DNA from: Agrostemma githago
Lineage: Eukaryota; Streptophyta; Magnoliopsida; Caryophyllales; Caryophyllaceae
DNA: 64,000 bases
Direction: 5' to 3'
Assembly (NCBI GenBank): GCA_958450325.1
Contig: OY288241.1
Span: forward strand, 43,586,278 to 43,650,277
Below are positions 1 through 11,067 of this stretch, piece by piece. The notes below the pieces were generated by a model. The model was not told the origin of the DNA and ran no database searches. It saw nothing but the letters and a program-made list of their open reading frames with translations. A program made the position numbers and the translations under genes. The stretch's first letter is position 1, and every line of letters begins with the position of its first letter.

Positions 1-389
1 ACAACGGACAGTCAGACTGTTACGCTCTGTCTTAGCAAGGAGTACGGCTACAAAACAAAGCCACAGTATATCGACCATTGTCAGACTGCATTCGATTCGC
101 TTAGCAGAATGAGAAGCTACAGACGAATGTCACAGTATGGGCGACTGTTGTATGAAAAGAAATAGCACAACTAAAACTAAGTTTGAAGCTTGAGCAAATA
201 AAAGAAAAACAAAATAACATGCTTTTATCGAAAGACGCAGCGAAAAAGTAAAGAACACGATAAAACACGATATTTTTGAATTGGTTCGGCCAACACTCTA
301 AGGGCCTACGTCCAATGTTTTTCTTATTGCTTTTCTTTAGAAATCTACTTCGAAATCAAAAGACCCTTACAATGAAAAGCGACCCATAA

Positions 390-508
390 CCTACTCCGGT
401 TACGACCAACAACCTACTCCGGTTGCGATTTGAGTTTACAAGACTACTCCGTCTCTAACTCACCAATGACCTACTCCGGTCACGACCAATAGCCTACTCC
501 GGCTACGA
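390..508. repeat. CTACTCCGG repeat cluster in copia LTR
   Basis: CTACTCCG recurs five times in 119 bases, four of them inside a longer unit that continues GGYTRCGA. The same cluster is at 58230-58348 in the other LTR. It lies downstream of the TATA box on the minus strand, so it would fall in R or U5 and be transcribed. Confidence 0.7.
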
Positions 509-737
509 CTCTTAATAACTTAGAAAGTTACAAAGATTACAATTGAAAACCGAGTTAGACAAGAGTGTGTGTGATTCTGTGTGACAGTGTGTTCGACTGT
601 GACTTTGAAATTACTGAAGACTTTCTCTTTTGAAATACTTTGCAAAATGCTTTTAAGATAAAAACCTTTGAAAACAAAATGCAATAAATGAAGTTTTAGT
701 TTGAAAGCCTTGAGAAATAAATGAGGCAAATGAGTTT

Positions 738-745
738 CTTTTATA
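738..745 (-). promoter_or_regulatory. TATA box of the copia 3' LTR
   Basis: The minus strand reads TATAAAAG, a near-ideal plant TATA box, and it is preserved in the other LTR at 58578-58585. A start site about 30 bases downstream (near 705-712) is inferred. Confidence 0.6.
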
Positions 746-1055
746 GTAGATGTGGAAATGGGTAAAAGAATGTGCCTCATTGGAAAATCCAAATATTAAA
801 AGGAGACCTTTGACTTAGTTAAAAAGGAAAGCTTTTTCAAAAAGAAAGGGAATCATGCTTAAGGTTTACCAAAATTGAAGGGAAGGTGTTAACTTGAAAG
901 GTAATACTTGAAAGTAGAAACAATTCAAGTTTACTTTCAAAAGTGAAGAACCATTTTTGGAAAACCTTGGAGAAGAGGTGCATTGTTTTACAAGAAACCA
1001 AACCATCCCTTTTTCTTAAAGAAATCAGATTTTTTTCAAAGTCAATTTAAATTTG

Positions 1056-3330
1056 TGTGGACATGACATAGGTCCACCCCGACGCGGTCACGCGCGGGTT
1101 TGGGTAGGCGAATGAATCTCCATATGAAACGGATCGAATTGAAATTTAGGTCGAAATGGAGTCGCCACCGAATTTTGTGGTTATTCGGAACCATTCGAGC
1201 CCACTCTATGTCATAGTGGCCCGTATACAAAATACGGCCCATTTTCGATGTCAGAGTTTATTGGGCTCGTCCCTTTGCATTTGATACCAATACCGACATT
1301 ATCGGATATTGGGTATTGAATGACTCTCGTGCGCCAACGGTTTCGGGCATCCGGAAACCGAGGTTCTGAGTAAGGGGTGAGGGTACGTGTTGGGAAGCCC
1401 ACAAAGGACACCCAACCCCGCCCGCACATTAGCGGCCTCTACTAAGAATTCGAATGACTTTCCAATACGCGCGCTAGTTAAACGGAAAAATGATATGCAA
1501 AGATTATTTTCCCTAAACATGTGAATGGAATTGAAAAGGGTTTCTAAGTCAATTTAATGCAATTAATTCTAACGTCGAAGTTGAATTTTAGCATGTGGGT
1601 TCATTTTAGTAAAATAAAATAAACAAAAATAAATTGACAAGAAAATAACAAACTTGTTAGTAACGGTATAACGATAATAACAGTTTGCGAATAATGTAGT
1701 ATGATGCATGGTTTTGAAAAGAATAGTAGGTCACGTGATGGATTAACACGTGTTGACCGAGGTCAAGGAAAAAAATATATCGAGATCTAAAAAAAATGTT
1801 TTGTCTAAAAAAAAATGATGTTCGAAGAATAATAATAAAAAAGAGCGAAATTGTTTTCTTCGGAAAATTGATGATTTTATTAAATCGCGTACAAATATTG
1901 CGTAATTTGCACTCGACTTAATATTTCCGATATTCTTCGTATTCAATATTCGATTATGAAATCGATATTAAATACTTGGAATAATTTATACTCGATTTTA
2001 ATTTTGATGCTCGTCATATCCCATATCCGATTACTGAATCGGTATGAAATGCTAGAGCGAAAACTTGAAGAAAATAATATAAGTCGTTTTAAATTAACTA
2101 GCACGATATAAATTTTCTCCGCGTTTATTAATGTCGTAATTAATTCAATTGAATTAGAGGACATCTATATTAGCATCAACGAAAATCGTGTTAATTAATT
2201 TATTTGACAAAATCATTAGATTCGACATCCAATTATGGAATTGGTATCGAATCTAATAGATCGACACCTTAAAAAACTCGCCTTGATTTCCTCCGCATCC
2301 CGACATCATAATTAATTCTTGCGAATTGTTTGATGTCGGATCCGCATCAACGGGTTTCGACCCTTATTAAAAGATGCTCGATAATTTTGTATTTGACGAA
2401 ATATGCGATTGAACGAAAGCTACGCGAACAGAAATAAAAATTATTATTGAAGTTGACTCGTTTCATTAATCAAGTGCTAGGGTGTCAGGATAAGGGACCG
2501 GCAACGCTGTGTGCAATACACTTGTATATTCGGGTTTCCTTATTCCGACATCCTTCGCACTCGACACAAATCTACGAGTATTTTAATGTCTTTTGATACT
2601 AACGATATTAACGGTATTATGACGCGAATAAAAAAATAAAAAAATGACAATAACGAGAAAAGACGCGAGGAAGACGAGAAGGGAGAAGAAAAGGAATTTT
2701 TGCACCCTCAACCTACATGTTTCTTACGCTCGGACGGGACTCGTAGTGGCGGCTTGCACGGGAGTATCGAGTATGTAGGCTAAGTTGTGGTGGTTTGGGG
2801 TTTTGAATTCCTAAAGCTAGGTTTAGGGTTTGATTAGGGTTGAAATTAGGGTTTGAGTTTGATGTGCAAGGGGTAAAAAAGTGTCTTGAAGGGTGTGCAA
2901 AGGGTTGCTTATATAGGCATTGCCCATGTACTTTGGTGTCTAGGGTTTTGTGCCCTGACGGACTTGACCTGATGGCCCGTCTGAAGATGGACTGTTGGTT
3001 TTGCTTCTTGAGTTGGACTTTTTGTATTTGAGTGGCTGCTTTGATGTGTCTCGGAAACGACTTTGACCAGGGTTGACCCAATCGCTCAAAGTCGATTTTA
3101 TTTCCGGTGCCGGTTTTGGCCCAAATTAGTCTTGTTTGACTCGGAACGGTCCGCTGGGCCTGATTTTGAGGTCAGTTTTGTGAGATTTGTACTCCGTAAG
3201 TGCTTAAGCCAACGACTAATGGATTTGAACCCATATCCGAGCGCGTAGAAACACGTTAGCGTCCGATCATCATCGGGTGTTTTTTGGAAACTGCTATAGA
3301 CACCTGGCAGTCAAAATGCGGGTGTCTACA
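1056..3330 (-). mobile_element. Solo LTR of a Tat-like (Ogre/Retand-type) gypsy element
   Basis: The block begins TGTGG and ends CTACA on the plus strand, giving TG...CA ends. It is flanked by the 5-bp duplication ATTTG (1051-1055 and 3331-3335), and it is absent from the other copia LTR at the matching site. No internal region follows, so it is a solo LTR. The minus strand starts TGTAGACACC and contains a good TATA box. The phrase GGAGTCGCCACC near 1158-1169 is one I associate with Tat-lineage LTRs. Orientation rests on the TATA box; lineage is tentative. The small ORFs inside it are not convincing genes. Confidence 0.75.
2908..2915 (-). promoter_or_regulatory. TATA box of the Tat-like solo LTR
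   Basis: The minus strand reads TATATAAG. This is the main evidence that the solo LTR is in minus orientation. Confidence 0.5.
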
Positions 3331-3407
3331 ATTTGTAAAAAGATTTTTCTGAAGATTTAACTTTTGAAATCAAAATCTTTTTGAACCATTAAGAGCTGTC
3401 GAACGAT

Positions 3408-3430
3408 GTAACAGTCAGTCCGACTGTTAC
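3408..3430. promoter_or_regulatory. 9-5-9 inverted motif in copia 3' LTR (perfect arms)
   Basis: The arms GTAACAGTC and GACTGTTAC are perfect reverse complements separated by 5 bases. It is the best copy of a motif that recurs through the copia element. The matching site in the other LTR (58969-58991) has one arm substitution. Confidence 0.7.
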
Positions 3431-3666
3431 ATACTGCTGTACCGAAAAACACACACTTTGCCATTCTTAGTGACTATGGACTTAGACTCGATTCTATTCT
3501 CTTCACTTGAATTTCTTGATCTTTATCTTGGGTAGCTTTGGCTTGTCTTGATATCATCATTCTTGAATTAACACATTTGATAATTATCGCACTAATGACG
3601 ATTGACCTATAAGATTAAACTAGAGCACAAGTTAAATAGGCATTGTCATCATCAACAAACCCAACA

Positions 3667-3679
3667 AATTCCCCCTTTG
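3667..3679 (-). promoter_or_regulatory. Polypurine tract of the copia element
   Basis: The minus strand reads CAAAGGGGGAATT directly before the LTR start TGTTGGG. It is in the correct place to prime plus-strand DNA synthesis. Similar G-runs occur at about 3716-3725 and 49637-49650. Confidence 0.75.
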
Positions 3680-4046
3680 ATGATGACAAGCCTAAGCAAA
3701 AAACTTAATGTCCCAAGTTCCCCCTTGATAAGTGCAGTTTGTAGTGCTTATTTTACTGTGTTTTGGCCCCATTTTCCTTGTGGAATCGCTCCCTGGGAGC
3801 GGTTTATGGGCTTCTTATGCTTCCTCTAGCTCATTTCAGGTTCCCGGGACCAATCACGAAGAGTTGGAGCGATTCCGACTCAATACATACACTTTTTGGA
3901 GCCAACGAGGTAAAGGAACGATGACTCGATGCCTTGGAAACGACCCCGAGACCCTGGGACCCGGTCCCGAGTCCCGAGAATCGACGAGAAACCCATGAGA
4001 GGCAAGGAGGGACCAAAAAGCTCTTAAGGGAGGCCTACAAGACCCA

Positions 4047-4190
4047 TTCCGATCGGGAAGGCCTCAAACCCGATCGGGATGAGGTGCACAAAGGACGCAC
4101 ACACTGTGGAGCATTCCCGATCGGGGTGGCATATTCCCGATCGGGAAAGTGGAAGTTTCCCGATCGGGATTTCCCATTCCCGATCGGGAA
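4047..4190. promoter_or_regulatory. Cluster of six CCCGATCGGG palindromes upstream of the TATA box
   Basis: Six copies of the GATC-centred palindrome YCCCGATCGGGR, some shortened at one end, lie within about 145 bases. The cluster ends about 55 bases before the TATA box. The 3' LTR has five copies, so copy number changed after insertion. A transcription-factor-bound enhancer is the natural guess but is not shown. Confidence 0.7.
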
Positions 4191-4244
4191 TGGCCCAGTC
4201 GCTGTTCCGCATCTTTTCTTTCATCTTCCTTCCACTTGTAACCC

Positions 4245-4252
4245 TATATATA
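4245..4252 (+). promoter_or_regulatory. TATA box of the Athila-like 5' LTR
   Basis: TATATATA follows a pyrimidine-rich stretch. The same box is at 48517-48524 in the 3' LTR and as TATAAATA at 13923-13930 in the solo LTR. Confidence 0.6.
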
Positions 4253-4855
4253 CCCTTCCCTTGTTTTGTTAAGGTTATGTTCTTCACTTCCCACTAAACC
4301 CTAGACTATTTTAGGTTAGATTAGTTTATATTAGTGTAGATTAGTCGGTAATTAGTAGTTAATCTTAGTTTAGTACTTGTATTAAGGGAATTCTTCAAGA
4401 TCCATCCAAGATTGACAACCTTGGTGGTTTGTTTTGGGTTTTCTTCATTAATGCAAGTTTCAATCTTTCCTCTTCACTAGTTTGGTACAATCTTCTTCTC
4501 CCTTTTCTCTTTATCTTGTTTAATTCATCCAAGTTTGCATCTTTGATTGTTGTATTGTTCTTAGTTCATTGTTTTCACTAGTATCTTTATGTATGTTTTG
4601 ATGTTTATGTTGATTCATCTTGTTCTTGTTAGTTTTAAGTTGATTATGTTAGAGTAGTGTTCTTGCTAGGGTTAGTAGGGTGATTAGGGTGTTAATTGGG
4701 TGATTAAGGGTTTGTTGGAGATGTTGGTGGAAGATTTGGGTTTCCTCTTGGTTTGATGTATATCACATGTTTGTTGGAATGCTTGAATGACTAAGTAGGT
4801 TAGAATGCTTGTTTTTCTTGCCTTCCTTTGTCATGTGTGTCGCCGAAATGGGTTC

Positions 4856-7800
4856 TGTAATCCCCTAAAAATTCTAGCGCGATACAGTGGCGGAAACACT
4901 GTAGAGTCGGGATTAAAACACACAGAACTATGTCTTAATAAATTAAATTGGTAAAGTCAAACATGCGCCATACATAAAAATGGCTAAAATTTAAAACAAT
5001 CCATAAAGAGGTTAAACAATCCTTAAAACATGATTATTAAAAGATCAGCAGGATCCAAGACTGCTCGCTAGCCCACACCCACCGGAAAATAAACACGTAT
5101 ACCTGCCATGTTAAAACATAACAGCCACAATCAGTGGGGGAGCAACGTCAACGTTCTCCCAGCCGTATAACAGGATTTTAAAACAGTAATTACTAATATA
5201 GGAAAAATAGTAAAAATGGAAAACAGTAAAACATCATATTAAAATAAGGTTTAGCGTCGAACGAATTATTCAAAAGGGGTTTCCGAAGACACATAAAGAT
5301 ATTTGCCAACCTGCGCCAATTTATATCGATAATAAATAAAATAATCAAAATGGCGTTATGGATAGGATTAATGTAGAATCTAGACTTTCACTAGGATAAT
5401 ACTAAAAACTAGTTTCGAGAACTTAGTCAAAACAAATTAGACTTTGGTCTCTAACTAGGCAACTCAACCATAACAGGACTGCGTGCAGCGAGGTCCTGGC
5501 TTAAGTAATGTACACCCCTCCTGGATACAAACCATACCCAGTTCAACCCGACGCGACTTATACGATGCGATATCTAAGTTTAAGGTAAATATATACTCTC
5601 CTGAACACAAACCATGCTCAGTTCAACAACCAATGCGCCCCATAAAGACACACCAGCCTTACAGTTGATGGCAAAACGTACATCCCAGACTATATGACTC
5701 TAAACCCACACTTGTCCTTATTCCATAACTCCAAAGCAAACCATTATCGATATTTAAAAGATGTATTCATCATAAACAATATGAGGATAAAAGAAGTAAA
5801 CATTTATATTCTAAAAGAGGAAACTTTCTATTTTAGGAAACTTCTATTTTTAGAAACTTTACTAAAAATAGCATCATATCAAAGTAGTGAAAATATTAGT
5901 TCATACTAATGCCACATTTTAGTAAACGATATAGATTTATAAAACTAATACTTTCGGCCTTAACGATATTAATTATTAAAGTAAGAACATTTGATTTTAT
6001 GAAATTATTAAAATATCGTACAAGTGTTATAAAATGATTAGAGACATCTAAAAAAATATTTAATAATACTAATTAGGGTGTTTTCGAAAGTTATAAAGCT
6101 AAAATTCCCTAATTATTATTAGTTTCGACGATAAAATTATAAATAGGATTTTACGGCAAATACTAAATTAAATACTTGAACGTCTTTATTTAATTAAACC
6201 AACAAATATATTTAGAGTATGTTAAGGGATGATTTAACTCCTAAAGTTTCAGATTTAAATACTTTCAAAATTGCTGGAAAAATAATTCTTTTAGGTAAGA
6301 CGAAGCAATTTAGCGATAAATCACAACTTGTCCGAAATCAATATTTATTAATTAAAGACTATAATAAATAGTACAAAAATTACGTAAAATAGTTAAATTA
6401 TATTTATGGACATTCTGTCCAGAAAAGAAAATTTCCAGAATTCTAAAAACTCGGTTTTTAAAGCGTTTTCTCGCTAATCGTCCAATCTCGACAATAACGA
6501 TTAATAAAAATAGTAATTACAAAACGATTTAAGTATTAATATCCAAAAATTATTATTACACTTTAAAATCCTGATTTTACAGAATATAAATTTTTTCCAG
6601 ATTTTTCCAAAATCCAGATCAACAAATTTCAACAAAACCGTCATTTAAACCCGTTTTCGCAATTAACGATTTTATTTATAAACCTATCGTTCCTAACATT
6701 TTATTAAGGCACTAAAATCATAATAATACATTTTAATATGAAATCATCAGAATCATAATTTTTTCCAGATTTAAACTAAAGACCAGAAATCGAGAATTTA
6801 AACAACAAACACGGTTTTAACGATAAACGATGATTTAAAGTGATTAATTAATTCATCCACTTAACAATTCCGAAAAATTATGAAAAAAAATCATAAAATT
6901 CTATTTCACCAGAAAGTTTCACCACGTCAAAAATAAGATTAAAATAAAATGTTTAAGTACTAGAACTAAAAATCGGTTTTTAATCGTTTTTGTTCGAAAA
7001 CGATAATAATTCAATAATCGATATCAAAAATATCAGAAAAATACTAAATTACTAAAAATCATCAAAAACAACATTTTTCCAGAATATAAACATATATTAC
7101 ATGTTTAGGCCGATTATTACGATTTTACAAATTAATATAACAATTTAATCGTTAATCTCGTAAAAGCGATAAAAATATCGAAACATGCAAAATTTCAACT
7201 TTAAAATTTTTTCCAGAATTCGTGACATACATATATTGCCAAAATAAAATATAAAAATATATACATGCAAATACTCAATTAAAATCTTGAAATACCGAGT
7301 AACATCGACGTTACCTCTACTCCAAGTCTGAATCAACGATATATTCGTCGGCTTCGGGATCGTCCAAAAATCCTACCAAACACGTAAATCATGGCAGGAA
7401 AATACCATGAGAAAACTAATAAAAATCAAGGTAAAAATTGATCGAAAATGACGTCGATTAATACCTTAACGAAGGAATCGGAAAGAGGATTATTATGACG
7501 ATAAAATGATGCGATTGGGACTTGAAATGGAGCAAAAATCAGCCTAAGGAGGGTAAGGAGTACACGGCCAAAAGAGAGAAGAAAGAAGTGATGATATTTT
7601 TGTTAATGCAAAAATGAATGTAAAGTAAAGGAGGAGATGGAGGTTACTACACTTAAAGGAGTAAGAATGAAATTAAAGTTTCAAAATGAGGAATCCAAAG
7701 TGTATCTAGACCTAAAGTTGGCCGGCCAAAAGGATAAGAGAGGGAGTAAGAAAAGTTTTGACATAAATGCTACAATGAATGAAAATGATTTATCTTATGA

Positions 7801-8355
7801 TTACGTTTTAACGTGATAAAATGAAACGTCTAAATAAAACGTAATAAAACTTGTGACCAAGAGCTTAGTTGGTCCAAAATGTGAGAAAACAGTCTCAAAT
7901 AATTTATAAGTTGATAAAAAGTATAATCGTAAAATAGTTAAAGGCATTTCAAAGTAATTCGAGTAAACCTCGCGTAAGAAAATAATTATTCGCGAAGCTT
8001 CGTAATAAAATCATAAATGGCTTGTTTTTAGTAACTAAAATATATCTTAGTAGAAAATATTCCATAAACGTATTCAAACATTTTTAGGAAAAAGGAATAA
8101 CTTAAATCCAAGCTTAAAAATGTCAATTCGGAGAGAAATAGAATTCCTCGCGGAAAAATTACTTAGTTTACGAAGAAACCAAATAAATGGATTTAAAAGA
8201 ATTTTAAATCTTTAAAATTAAAAATAGAAATTATTAAACTCAAAAATTAAAATAAAGCTTAGTAAAATGATAAAATATGAGGCCAAAAGGGACAGAGTTA
8301 AGACGAAGTCCTAACAGAAAGAATAAAATGCTTAGGAAAAATAGCGGGTGTTACA
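4856..8355 (-). repeat. LTR1 of the chromovirus array (terminal 3' LTR)
   Basis: It is 3,500 bp. The minus strand begins TGTAACACCCGC and ends GGGGATTACA. It is AT-rich and has no credible gene. A possible minus-strand TATA box (TATAAATT) is at 7901-7908, with low confidence. With LTR2 it shares variants that LTR3-5 lack, and it has private changes near its promoter-proximal end. Confidence 0.92.
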
Positions 8356-8367
8356 ATCCTCCCCACT
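8356..8367 (-). promoter_or_regulatory. Polypurine tract, unit 1
   Basis: The minus strand reads AGTGGGGAGGAT immediately before the LTR1 start TGTAACACC. Confidence 0.75.
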
Positions 8368-8424
8368 AAAAGAAAGTTTCGTCCTCGAAACTAAGAATAA
8401 GCAGATAGGAAATCGAGGTTTACC

Positions 8425-11067
8425 TTACTCGAAGAGTTGAGGATGCTTAGCTCGCATCGAAGACTCGGTTTCCCATGTTTCTTCCTCAAACCGATTACAG
8501 CGCCACAAAACCTTCACCAGAGGTACAACTTTGTTCCTTAAACGCTTCTCGCGGCGATCAGTGATCTTCACCGGCCTTTCTTCATAAGTCAAATCCGGCT
8601 CGAGATCCACAATCTCGGGCTCCAACACGTGCTCGGGATCACTAACATATTTCCTTAACTGAGAAACATGAAATACATCGTGAACCTTACCCATGGATGC
8701 AGGCAATTCCAGTTTATAAGCAACTTCGCCCACTCTCTCGATTACAGGGTATGGGCCAACGAACTTAGGGCTGAGCTTGCCCTTAATCCCAAACCGTTTC
8801 ACCCCTTTCATAGGTGATACCTTCAGGAACACCAGATCACCAACCGAAAACTCCAAAGGTCGGCGACGAACATCAGCATACGACTTCTGTCGATCCTGGG
8901 CAGACTTCATCCTAGATCGGACCACATTCACAACGTCAATAGTCTGAGCCAACAAATCCGGGCCCAAAATCTTTACTTCACCGGGAACATCCCAACAGAC
9001 GGGACTACGGCACTTTCGACCATAAAGTGCTTCAAACGGGGACATCTTAATAGAAGCATGGTAGCTGTTGTTATAGGAAAACTCTACCAATGGAAGATGT
9101 CGGATCCAACTCTCTTGGAAATCCAAGGCACAAGCCCGCAACATATCCTCCAAAGTTTGGATTGTTCTCTCGGACTGTCCATCTGTAGCAGCATGGAAAG
9201 CGGTACTCATCAATAACTTGCTTCCCAAAGCATCTTGCAAAGCCTTCCAAAATTTAGAGCAGAACCTTGGGTCTCGATCCGAAACAATCTCGAGCGGTAC
9301 ACCGTGATGACGGACGATCTCGGCAATATACACTTCTGCGAGCTTCTCCAAACTCCAAGTATCGCGAATTGGGACGAATCGTGCACATTTGGTCAAGCGG
9401 TCCACAATAACCCAAATACTGTTTCTACCATTCACGGTTCTAGGTAAAGCCATCACAAAATCCATCGATATGCACTGCCATTTCCACTCTGGAACAGGGA
9501 GTGGTTGTAGCAAACCTCCAGGCTTCTTGTGCTCGAACTTCACCTGCTGACAAGTCAAGCACTTACTTACAAACTCTGCAATGTCCTCTCTCATATGAGG
9601 CCACCAGAAATGGAGCTTCAAATCCCGATACATCTTGTCACCACCAGGTTGAATAGAGTACCTCGTCTTATGTGCTTCGGTTAGAACTTGCTTTCTCACC
9701 TCAGCATCACCAGGGACAACCCAGCGGTTCTTAAATTTCAGTGCTCCACTGGAATCCACAGAAAAATCTAGAGCCTTACCAAGATTCATCTTTTCTCGGA
9801 TGCCAGCCACAAAAGGGTCATCCAACTGCTTCTCACGAATCTCACGGAAAAGAGTTGGTTCAGCAACAAGGGCATACAGGCGACCATCATAATCTTCATC
9901 CACAACATCAATAGACATCTTGGCAAAATCTCGGGACAAATTCTCAGGCAAGCTAGAACACGGAGACAAGGAATGAAGGATCTTTCTGCTAAGGGCATCA
10001 GCAACCACGTTAGCCTTTCCCTCACAATACACCAATTCAAGGTCATAGTCATTCACTAACTCGATCCAGCGTCTCTGTCTCGCATTCAGATCTTTCTGCG
10101 TGAAGAGATATCGCAGACTCTTATGGTCAGTGTGAACCTTGCATCTTACTCCGTACAAATAATGCCTCCAAACCTTCAAGGCATGCACCACAGCTGCTAA
10201 CTCCAAGTCGTGGGTAGGGTAATTCACCTTATGAATTTTCAACTGTCTAGAGGCATAAGCGATCACCTTACTGTTCTGCATAAGGACACAACCCAAACCA
10301 TTCTTAGAAGCGTCACAGTACACATCAAATCCAATGCCTTCTTCAGGTAGGGTCAGGATAGGAGCAGAGGTGAGCTTTCTCTTGAGCTCAGAAAAAGCAT
10401 CTTCACAAGCTTGACTCCACAGAAACTTATTCTCTTTCTTGAGTAATTGAGTCATAGGTCGTGCTAACTTAGAAAAGTCTTGCACAAACCTTCGATAATA
10501 GCCGGCAAGACCTAGGAAACTTCGGATCTCGCCAACATCTTTGGGACTTGCCCAGCTCTCGATAGCTGAAATCTTAGCAGGGTCAACCTTAATACCTTCC
10601 TTTGTGATAACATGACCCAGAAAAGCTACCTCGGAAAGCCAGAACTCACACTTGGAGAACTTAGCATACCACTTCTGATCTCGTAGGATGCCAAGAATAA
10701 CCTTGAGATGTTCTGCATGATCAACCTCTGACTTGGAATAAATCAGGATGTCATCAATAAAGACAACAACACACTGATCCAAATACTCCCTGAAAGTTCT
10801 GTTCATCTGATCCATAAAAACAGCAGGAGCATTGGTTAGTCCAAAAGGCATGACTTTGAATTCATAATGTCCATACCTCGAACTGAAAGCCGTCTTAGGA
10901 ATGTCTGATTCACGGACGGGAATTTGGTGATATCCAGACCTTAGATCGATCTTGGAAAATACGGAAGCACCCTTAAGTTGATCAAAGAGATCATCAATTC
11001 TGGGCAGGGGATATTTGTTCTTGATCGTAACCTTGTTGAGATCACGATAATCAATACACAGGCGCAT
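8425..11067 (-). CDS. pol: Chromovirus pol, unit 1: RT, RNase H, integrase, chromodomain-like tail (out of frame with gag)
   Basis: The frame encodes 880 residues from MRLCIDYRDL. RT carries the catalytic FIDD motif near residue 103. RNase H begins near residue 250 (VYCDAS) with DHKSLRY further on. The integrase catalytic triad is D536, D597, E633. The C-terminal tail (LVKVLW...EEETWE...LFE) is the chromodomain-like region of Tekay/Del elements, thought to steer integration to marked chromatin. The N-terminal RT residues lie in the gag frame, because one base is missing around 11111-11114. The frame is open upstream of the first Met to that point. In the integrase zinc-binding region, the His before PGG is Gln here but His in units 2-4. 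The unit also has private changes (NSK, RQRRW) not found in the others. Confidence 0.85.
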   Translation of the reverse strand: MRLCIDYRDLNKVTIKNKYPLPRIDDLFDQLKGASVFSKIDLRSGYHQIPVRESDIPKTAFSSRYGHYEFKVMPFGLTNAPAVFMDQMNRTFREYLDQCVVVFIDDILIYSKSEVDHAEHLKVILGILRDQKWYAKFSKCEFWLSEVAFLGHVITKEGIKVDPAKISAIESWASPKDVGEIRSFLGLAGYYRRFVQDFSKLARPMTQLLKKENKFLWSQACEDAFSELKRKLTSAPILTLPEEGIGFDVYCDASKNGLGCVLMQNSKVIAYASRQLKIHKVNYPTHDLELAAVVHALKVWRHYLYGVRCKVHTDHKSLRYLFTQKDLNARQRRWIELVNDYDLELVYCEGKANVVADALSRKILHSLSPCSSLPENLSRDFAKMSIDVVDEDYDGRLYALVAEPTLFREIREKQLDDPFVAGIREKMNLGKALDFSVDSSGALKFKNRWVVPGDAEVRKQVLTEAHKTRYSIQPGGDKMYRDLKLHFWWPHMREDIAEFVSKCLTCQQVKFEHKKPGGLLQPLPVPEWKWQCISMDFVMALPRTVNGRNSIWVIVDRLTKCARFVPIRDTWSLEKLAEVYIAEIVRHHGVPLEIVSDRDPRFCSKFWKALQDALGSKLLMSTAFHAATDGQSERTIQTLEDMLRACALDFQESWIRHLPLVEFSYNNSYHASIKMSPFEALYGRKCRSPVCWDVPGEVKILGPDLLAQTIDVVNVVRSRMKSAQDRQKSYADVRRRPLEFSVGDLVFLKVSPMKGVKRFGIKGKLSPKFVGPYPVIERVGEVAYKLELPASMGKVHDVFHVSQLRKYVSDPEHVLEPEIVDLEPDLTYEERPVKITDRREKRLRNKVVPLVKVLWRCNRFEEETWETESSMRAKHPQLFE

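Larger units (their letters stand above)
1..3666 (-). repeat. 3' LTR of the copia element, truncated by window edge and split by a solo LTR
   Basis: It corresponds to 57841-59227 of the other LTR; the first 144 bases of the plus-strand orientation lie outside the window. On the minus strand it starts TGTTGGG at 3666. A 2,275-bp insertion (1056-3330) interrupts it. It holds a TATA box at 738-745, five CTACTCCG repeats at 390-508 and two good copies of the 9-5-9 inverted motif (129-151, 3408-3430). No gene is present. Confidence 0.88.
3726..4855 (+). repeat. 5' LTR of the Athila-like element, left part
   Basis: These 1,130 bases plus 43097-43446 (350 bases) rebuild an LTR of 1,480 bp, against 1,481 for the 3' LTR at 47997-49477. 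The part contains the palindrome cluster (4047-4190) and the TATA box (4245-4252). It ends in GGTTC, which is duplicated at 43092-43096 by the array insertion. Confidence 0.88.

Noticed and set aside
1042..1520. Small ORFs in the Tat-like solo LTR
   Set aside because: Short, overlapping on one strand in different frames, no domain.
4047..4190. CRISPR-like array
   Set aside because: The repeats are 10-13 bases, unevenly spaced, inside a plant LTR, with no cas genes.
5483..5909. Short ORFs repeated in every chromovirus LTR (MQRGPGLSNV..., MTLNPHLSLF..., MIQTWSRGN...)
   Set aside because: They recur only because the LTR recurs, are AT-biased, change length with single substitutions and match no domain.
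9235..9447. Plus-strand 70-residue ORF opposite integrase, present in all units
   Set aside because: Antisense shadow of a conserved coding frame.
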